9,884 bases of DNA, taken from NCBI GenBank assembly GCA_037190175.1, contig JBBCJM010000035.1, forward strand, positions 1 through 9,884. Direction: 5' to 3'. Made by a program: the position numbers and the translations under genes. A model generated the notes under the pieces. It did no database searches and had not been told where the DNA came from. It worked only from the letters and a program-made list of their open reading frames with translations. This stretch comes from JBBCJM01 sp037190175. GTDB taxonomy: Bacteria > Pseudomonadota > Alphaproteobacteria > Rhodobacterales > Rhodobacteraceae. Below, piece by piece: positions 5,932-9,884 of this stretch (position 1 is the stretch's first letter; each line of letters opens with the position of its first letter).

Positions 5932-5956
5932 GGTGCGTGCGGAGCACGCACCCTAC
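5932..5956 (-). repeat. REP-like palindromic unit C (GTAG head, different stem)
   Basis: Read on the minus strand, GTAG is followed by GGTGCGTGC, TCC and GCACGCACC, a perfect 9-bp hairpin with a 3-base loop. Head and layout match units A and B at 2618-2661, but the stem sequence is different, so it would belong to another REP subfamily. It starts 7 bases after the ilvC stop, in the convergent gap before the acyltransferase gene. Confidence 0.55.
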
Positions 5957-5984
5957 GGGGCCGGGGGGAGACCTCCGGCCCCTT
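5957..5984 (+). terminator. Probable rho-independent-like terminator after ilvC
   Basis: GGGGCCGGGGG (5957-5967) pairs with CCTCCGGCCCC (5972-5982), 11 bp with one G-T pair, closed by a GAGA tetraloop of the GNRA type. Only TT follows, so the U-tract is poor, as is common in high-GC genomes. It lies between convergent genes and may serve either strand. It follows REP-like unit C directly. Confidence 0.5.
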
Positions 5985-5989
5985 CGCGT

Positions 5990-7066
5990 TCAGCCCTGCG
6001 CCATGCCCGCCTTGCGGGTGCGCGGGCGGGGGCAGGCCGGCCAGGCCGGGGCGTCGAACAGGGCGGCGCCGGTGAACCGCCGCAGCAGCCGGGCCGCCAG
6101 CAGCGATCCGGCGACCGGCACCAGCCACAGCAGCGCCAGCACCTCGACCGCGCCCGCCCCGGGCGCGAAGCGCAGCAGCAGGGCATGGACCGCGGCGATG
6201 AAGATCTGGTGCAGCAGGAAGATCTCCAGCGAGCGGCGGCCCAGCAGGGCGAAGAGCCGTGCCCCCGGCTCCCAGGCCGAGGCCACCCTGACCACCGCCA
6301 GAAAGCCCAGCGTCGTCGGCAGCATGACGAGAAGCGAGAGCCAGATGCCCCGCGGCGCGAAGGCCATCAGGATCGCCATCCCCAGGGTGGGAAGCAGGAT
6401 CACGGCGGCGCGGGTGATGCGGCGGTCGTCCAGCAGGCGGACGATGGCCGGCCCCCACCAGACCCCCAGCATGAAGAAGACCAGCGCGTCCTCGGCCAGC
6501 CCGCCCACCAGCAGCGCCAGGTCGTCGGGCAGCGGCACATGCCGGTCCACCATCGTCAGCACCAGCCCCAGCGCCAGGACGGCCAGGCACTGCGCCGGCC
6601 GCGGCAGGGGCCGCAGCAGCAGCGCCAGCGCCGAGACGGCCAGCAGCGCATACATGAACCACAGGTTGCCGTAGGGCACCCAGAACAGCTGAGATGCGCC
6701 GATGGACGGCGTCGGCTTCCACGGGTAGAGATGCAGCCCCGCCGTCTCCAGCCCCAGCGAGACCAGCGTCCAGAGGCCGATGACCCAGACCGCGAAGCGC
6801 AGCCGCCGGTTCAGGAACCACCGCCAGCCCCGGCCGATCGCGAAGCGGAACACCAGCCCCGCGCAGAAGAAGAAGGCCGGCATCCGCACCAGCGAAAGCA
6901 CCGAGATCAGGTTCATCACCGGCGCGACCGGCCCGGTGGTCTGCGCCTCGGGGAACCAGACGCGCAGGACCATCGAGGCGTGCAGCAGCACCACGAGCGC
7001 GATGGTCACGCCCCGCAGGCTGTCGATCCAGAGAATCCTCTGCCCGCCGCTCCCGTCCCGTTCCAT
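5990..7066 (-). CDS. Acyltransferase 3 family integral membrane protein (OafA/OatA-like)
   Basis: A 358-residue polytopic inner-membrane protein of the Acyl_transf_3 family, whose members O-acetylate or O-acylate glycans such as lipopolysaccharide, peptidoglycan or exopolysaccharide. The N-terminus WIDSLRGVTIALVVLLHA (13-30) contains the family's R-x10-H motif (Arg18, His29). RMPAFFFCAGLVFRF (61-75) matches the conserved second membrane helix region. NLWFMYALL (134-142) and SLEIFLLHQ (279-287, His286) are also family-typical. About ten hydrophobic helices can be read. The tail after residue 338 is short, basic and cytoplasmic in character, with no fused SGNH domain. The ATG at 7066 is chosen because the domain begins a few residues later; an ATG at 7105 has no ribosome site. 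It lies 93 bases downstream of the aldehyde dehydrogenase gene on the same strand. The acceptor is unknown. Confidence 0.87.
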   Translation of the reverse strand: MERDGSGGQRILWIDSLRGVTIALVVLLHASMVLRVWFPEAQTTGPVAPVMNLISVLSLVRMPAFFFCAGLVFRFAIGRGWRWFLNRRLRFAVWVIGLWTLVSLGLETAGLHLYPWKPTPSIGASQLFWVPYGNLWFMYALLAVSALALLLRPLPRPAQCLAVLALGLVLTMVDRHVPLPDDLALLVGGLAEDALVFFMLGVWWGPAIVRLLDDRRITRAAVILLPTLGMAILMAFAPRGIWLSLLVMLPTTLGFLAVVRVASAWEPGARLFALLGRRSLEIFLLHQIFIAAVHALLLRFAPGAGAVEVLALLWLVPVAGSLLAARLLRRFTGAALFDAPAWPACPRPRTRKAGMAQG

Positions 7067-7081
7067 GCCGCCATCCCGATG

Positions 7082-7118
7082 ATGCTCCCACAGGACCGCC
7101 CGCATGTGGCAGGAGCAT
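7082..7118. other. Imperfect hairpin in the leader of the acyltransferase gene
   Basis: ATGCTCC (7082-7088) is the reverse complement of GGAGCAT (7112-7118). The adjoining CCACA (7088-7092) can extend the stem with TGTGG (7105-7109), leaving a small bulge. It sits 15 bases upstream of the chosen start at 7066 and downstream of the aldehyde dehydrogenase stop. It could be an attenuating structure, an operator or chance; no further support is visible. Confidence 0.25.
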
Positions 7119-7159
7119 GACGCCGTGCCGGTATTTTCGGACAATCCGGCGCGCCGGCC

Positions 7160-8536
7160 CTACCGCATCAGCCGCAGGAGCCAGTCCGCCAGCCGCTGCG
7201 CCCTGGCGCCGTAGGGCGGGAAGATCAGCGGCACCGGGAGGAAGCGGTTGGCCATCACCGGCTTTTCGTGGCTGAAGGCCAGGAAGCCCGCCCGTCCGTG
7301 CGCCGCGCCCAGCCCCGAATTGCCGATGCCGCCGAAGGGCAGGCGCGGGTGGCCGAAGGTCATCAGCGTCAGGTTCACCCCCACCGAGCCGGAGGAGGTC
7401 TCGGCCGTCACCCGGTCGGCCAAACCCCTGTCGCCGAAGACATAGAGCGCCAGCGGCCGCGGGCCGGCGTTGATGCGGCCGATGGCCTCGGCCGGGTCGC
7501 CATAGGGGATCAGCGGCAGCAGGGGCCCGAAGATCTCCTGCCGCGAGATCTCCATTCCGGGCGTGGTGGCCTCCAGCACCGCGGGGTGCAGCAGCCGCCC
7601 TTCCCCCTGCCCGCCCGTGACCACCGCGCCCCTGGCCCGCGCGTCCTCGATCAACCGGCTCAGCCGGCCGAAGTGCCGGTCGTTCACGATCCGCGCCAGG
7701 TCGCCGGGGCGCGACCACATCCGCGCCAGCTCGGCCTTCAGCGCGGCGGCGAAGGGGGCGGCGAGGCTGTCGTGCACGTACACATGGTCGGGTGCCACGC
7801 AGGTCTGCCCGGCGTTGAAGCCGCGGCCCCAGGCGATCCAGCGCGCGGCCCGGGCGATGTCCGCCCCCGGCCCCACGATCACCGGCGACTTGCCGCCCAG
7901 TTCCAGCGTGACCGAGGCCAGGTGCCGCGCCGCCGCGGCCATCACGATCCGCCCCACCTCGGGGCTGCCGGTGAAGAAGATGTGGTCGAAGGGCAGATCC
8001 AGCAGGCGGGTGGCGGCCTCCGGCCCGCCCTCGACCACCGCCACCAGGTCGGGGGGAAAGGTCTCGGCCACCAGCGCGGCCAGCAGGGCCGAGGTCGCCG
8101 GCGCCATCTCGGAAGGCTTCAGGATCGCCGAACAGCCCGCGGCCAGCGCCGAGACCAGCGGCCCCAGCGCCAGCCCCAGCGGATAGTTCCAGGGCGCCAC
8201 GATCAGCGCCACCCCCTTGGGCTGCGGCACGATCCGGGCGGAACTGCCAAGGCCCGCCAGCCCCGGCATCACCCGCCGCACCCGCATCCAGCGGCGCAGG
8301 TGGCGCCGCGCCTGGCCGATCTCCTGCAACACCGGCATGATCTCGGACAGCGCGGTCTCGACCGGATGCTTGCCCAGGTCGGCCTGCAAGGCCGCGACGA
8401 TCCGCGCTCGGGCATCCCAGACCGCCCGGCGCAGCCGTTCCAGCGCCGCCAGCCGCTCCCCCCGGCCGAAGCCCGCCCGCCGCGCCGCCACCAGCGCGCG
8501 CTGGGCCTGGAACAGGGCCTCGGGCGTGGCGGTCAC
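7160..8536 (-). CDS. Aldehyde dehydrogenase, class 3-like (fatty/aromatic aldehyde or coniferyl aldehyde dehydrogenase type)
   Basis: A cytoplasmic NAD(P)+-dependent dehydrogenase of 458 residues oxidising an aldehyde to its acid. The cofactor pocket includes APWNYPLGL (114-122) and ILKPSE (138-143, Lys140). FFTGSPEVGR (187-196) is the Gly-rich NAD loop. Catalytic Glu212 is in LELGGKSP and catalytic Cys246 in FNAGQTCVAP. EIFGPLLPL follows in the catalytic domain. The short length and the PWNYPLGLALGPLVSALAAG stretch point to class 3 rather than the longer ALDH1/2 types. The GTG start at 8536 overlaps the glmM stop as GTGA; there is no ATG near the homology start, so translational coupling to glmM is likely. 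The open frame continues to 9298 inside glmM, but that part encodes no ALDH sequence. The substrate cannot be told. Confidence 0.92.
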   Translation of the reverse strand: MTATPEALFQAQRALVAARRAGFGRGERLAALERLRRAVWDARARIVAALQADLGKHPVETALSEIMPVLQEIGQARRHLRRWMRVRRVMPGLAGLGSSARIVPQPKGVALIVAPWNYPLGLALGPLVSALAAGCSAILKPSEMAPATSALLAALVAETFPPDLVAVVEGGPEAATRLLDLPFDHIFFTGSPEVGRIVMAAAARHLASVTLELGGKSPVIVGPGADIARAARWIAWGRGFNAGQTCVAPDHVYVHDSLAAPFAAALKAELARMWSRPGDLARIVNDRHFGRLSRLIEDARARGAVVTGGQGEGRLLHPAVLEATTPGMEISRQEIFGPLLPLIPYGDPAEAIGRINAGPRPLALYVFGDRGLADRVTAETSSGSVGVNLTLMTFGHPRLPFGGIGNSGLGAAHGRAGFLAFSHEKPVMANRFLPVPLIFPPYGARAQRLADWLLRLMR

Positions 8537-9884
8537 GCGCCCGCGGCCTCGGCCACCGCGGCCACGATGGCGTCGACCTCCTGCGCCAGCAGCGCCTCGT
8601 CCTCGCATTCGGCCATGACGCGGATCAAGGGCTCGGTGCCCGACTTGCGGATCAGCAGCCTGCCCTTGCCGTCCAGCCGCGCCTCGGCCTCGGCGATGCG
8701 GGCCTGCACGGGGGCGGCGTCCAGCGGCCGCGCCCCGGCGGTATAGCGCACGTTCTTCAGCATCTGCGGTACCGGGACGAACTGGCGCACCAGCTCCGAC
8801 GCCGCCTTGCCGGTGCGCGCCATCTCGGCCAGGAACTGCAACCCGGCCACCAGCCCGTCGCCGGTGGTGGCATAGTCGGTCATCACGATATGGCCCGACT
8901 GCTCGCCGCCCAGGTTGAAGCCGCCCTCGCGCATCCGCTCGACCACATAGCGGTCGCCCACCGGCGCGCGTTCCAGCCGCAGGCCCTGCCCGGCCAGGAA
9001 CCGCTCCAGCCCCAGGTTCGACATCACGCTGGCCACCAGCGTGTTGCCCTTCAGCCGCCCCTCGGCCCCCCAGCGCGCGGCGAAGAGCGCCATGATCTGG
9101 TCGCCGTCGGCCACCTGCCCGTGCTCGTCGATCAGGATCACCCGGTCGGCGTCGCCATCGAGGCAGATGCCCACATCCGCGCCATGCGCCACCACCGCCT
9201 CGGCCGCGGTCTGCGGATGGGTCGAGCCGCAGCGGTCGTTGATGTTCAGCCCGTTGGGCGAGACCCCCACCGGCACCACATGGGCGCCCAGTTCCCACAG
9301 CACCTCGGGCGCGGCGCGATAGGCCGCGCCGTTGGCGCAGTCGATCACCACCTTCAGCCCCTCGAAGGTCAGGCCGGCCGGCAGGGTGGTCTTGACGAAT
9401 TCCTGATAGCGGCCGCGGCCGTCCTCGATCCTTTTGGCGCGGCCGATCTCTCCGGGCGCCACCAGATCCATCCCGTTCTCCACCAGCCGCTCGATGGCGG
9501 CCTCCACCTCGTCCGACAGCTTGAACCCGTCGGGGCCGAAGAACTTGATGCCGTTGTCGGGCGCCGGGTTGTGGCTGGCCGAGATCATCACGCCCAGGTC
9601 GGCGCGCATGGAGCGGGTCAGGAACCCCACCGCGGGCGTGGGCACGGGGCCCAGGAGCAGCACGCTCATCCCCGCCGAGGTCAGCCCCGCGGTCAGCGCG
9701 TTCTCCAGCATGTAGCCGGACAGGCGGGTGTCCTTGCCGATCACCACCCGGTGCGCGCCCTTGCCGCCGGTGGCGCGGAAGTGGCGGCCGGCGGCTGCCC
9801 CCAGACGCAGCGCCATCTCGGCGGTCATCGGATGGCTGTTGGCGGTGCCGCGCACCCCGTCGGTGCCGAAGAGCTTGCGGGTCA
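8533..9884 (-). CDS. glmM: Phosphoglucosamine mutase, lacking only the first base of the start codon at the window edge
   Basis: Interconverts glucosamine-6-phosphate and glucosamine-1-phosphate in the cytoplasm, the step before UDP-GlcNAc for peptidoglycan and lipopolysaccharide. Reading from the right edge, TG followed by ACC CGC AAG gives (M)TRKLFGTDGVRGTAN, so 449 codons after Met plus a stop are present (450 residues, the usual length). Domain signatures occur in order. VMISASHNP (99-107) has the phosphorylated Ser104. LDGDADR (242-248) is the Mg2+ site. GGEQSGH (326-332) is the sugar-binding loop. RKSGTEPLIRV (413-423) binds the phosphate. GEQSGH with the short N-terminus separates it from phosphomannomutase/phosphoglucomutase relatives. 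Its stop overlaps the aldehyde dehydrogenase start by 4 bases. Promoter and upstream genes are outside the window. Confidence 0.97.
   Translation of the reverse strand, partial: TRKLFGTDGVRGTANSHPMTAEMALRLGAAAGRHFRATGGKGAHRVVIGKDTRLSGYMLENALTAGLTSAGMSVLLLGPVPTPAVGFLTRSMRADLGVMISASHNPAPDNGIKFFGPDGFKLSDEVEAAIERLVENGMDLVAPGEIGRAKRIEDGRGRYQEFVKTTLPAGLTFEGLKVVIDCANGAAYRAAPEVLWELGAHVVPVGVSPNGLNINDRCGSTHPQTAAEAVVAHGADVGICLDGDADRVILIDEHGQVADGDQIMALFAARWGAEGRLKGNTLVASVMSNLGLERFLAGQGLRLERAPVGDRYVVERMREGGFNLGGEQSGHIVMTDYATTGDGLVAGLQFLAEMARTGKAASELVRQFVPVPQMLKNVRYTAGARPLDAAPVQARIAEAEARLDGKGRLLIRKSGTEPLIRVMAECEDEALLAQEVDAIVAAVAEAAGA

Noticed and set aside
5933..7120. 395-codon plus-strand frame antisense to the acyltransferase
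   Set aside because: Highly charged, Gln/Arg/Pro-rich translation opposite a membrane protein; this is the usual complement artefact.
4863..7718. 951-codon open frame on the minus strand
   Set aside because: It runs antisense through ilvC and in the wrong frame through the acyltransferase and aldehyde dehydrogenase genes. Its translation is Gly/Arg/Ala/His-rich with no domain; long stop-free shadows are expected at this GC content.
7268..8746. 492-codon plus-strand frame antisense to the aldehyde dehydrogenase and glmM
   Set aside because: Rich in Arg, Gln, His and Gly with no domain, and fully antisense to two well-supported genes.
8537..9298. N-terminal extension of the aldehyde dehydrogenase frame to make a 712-residue fusion
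   Set aside because: The added part is out of frame with glmM, has no recognisable domain, and glmM fully explains the DNA. The true start is the GTG at 8536.
1..9884. Search for a defence, toxin-antitoxin, secretion, biosynthetic or mobile system
   Set aside because: All intact frames are accounted for by core metabolic and regulatory genes. No transposase, integrase, CRISPR repeat, toxin-like small gene pair or target-site duplication was seen, so no novel multi-gene system is claimed.

Overview
The window is a high-GC, gene-dense stretch of bacterial chromosome. The base composition, the heavy third-position G/C use, the UbiH-type hydroxylase variant and the two Lrp genes beside ilvC fit an alphaproteobacterium, most likely a Rhodobacterales (Rhodobacteraceae/Paracoccaceae) species. 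That placement is an inference from style and protein character, not from a database search. No tRNA, rRNA, CRISPR array, phage gene or transposase was seen. No gap without a gene is longer than about 130 bases.

Left part (1-2661): a GntR/FCD regulator runs off the left edge on the minus strand. Back to back with it, on the plus strand, are a HAD pyrimidine 5'-nucleotidase-like hydrolase and a UbiH/Coq6-type FAD hydroxylase of ubiquinone synthesis. The two promoters between gntR and the HAD gene can be read directly: both have 17-bp spacers and CTAG-containing -10 boxes, and the HAD message looks leaderless. The hydroxylase ends inside a head-to-head pair of 22-nt REP-like palindromes that separates it from the convergent aminotransferase.

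Middle part (2668-5984): a class V PLP aminotransferase and two translationally coupled Lrp/AsnC regulators lie on the minus strand. They are divergent from ilvC (ketol-acid reductoisomerase, branched-chain amino acid synthesis). The AT-richer gap between lrp and ilvC holds a perfect 12-bp inverted repeat placed over the predicted lrp promoter. It is the best operator candidate in the window and suggests that the Lrp pair regulates itself and probably ilvC. A third REP-like palindrome and a strong GC hairpin with a GAGA tetraloop follow ilvC.

Right part (5990-9884): on the minus strand, in transcription order, are glmM (phosphoglucosamine mutase, missing only the first base of its start codon at the right edge), a class 3-type aldehyde dehydrogenase whose GTG start overlaps the glmM stop by 4 bases, and an integral-membrane acyltransferase 3 family protein. 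glmM feeds UDP-GlcNAc for peptidoglycan and lipopolysaccharide, and the acyltransferase may decorate a surface glycan, but the link to the aldehyde dehydrogenase is only positional.

I found no convincing undescribed multi-gene system. The most useful leads are the lrp/ilvC operator, the paired Lrp genes, the REP-like units that supply a stop codon, and the restriction of CTAG to promoter -10 boxes.
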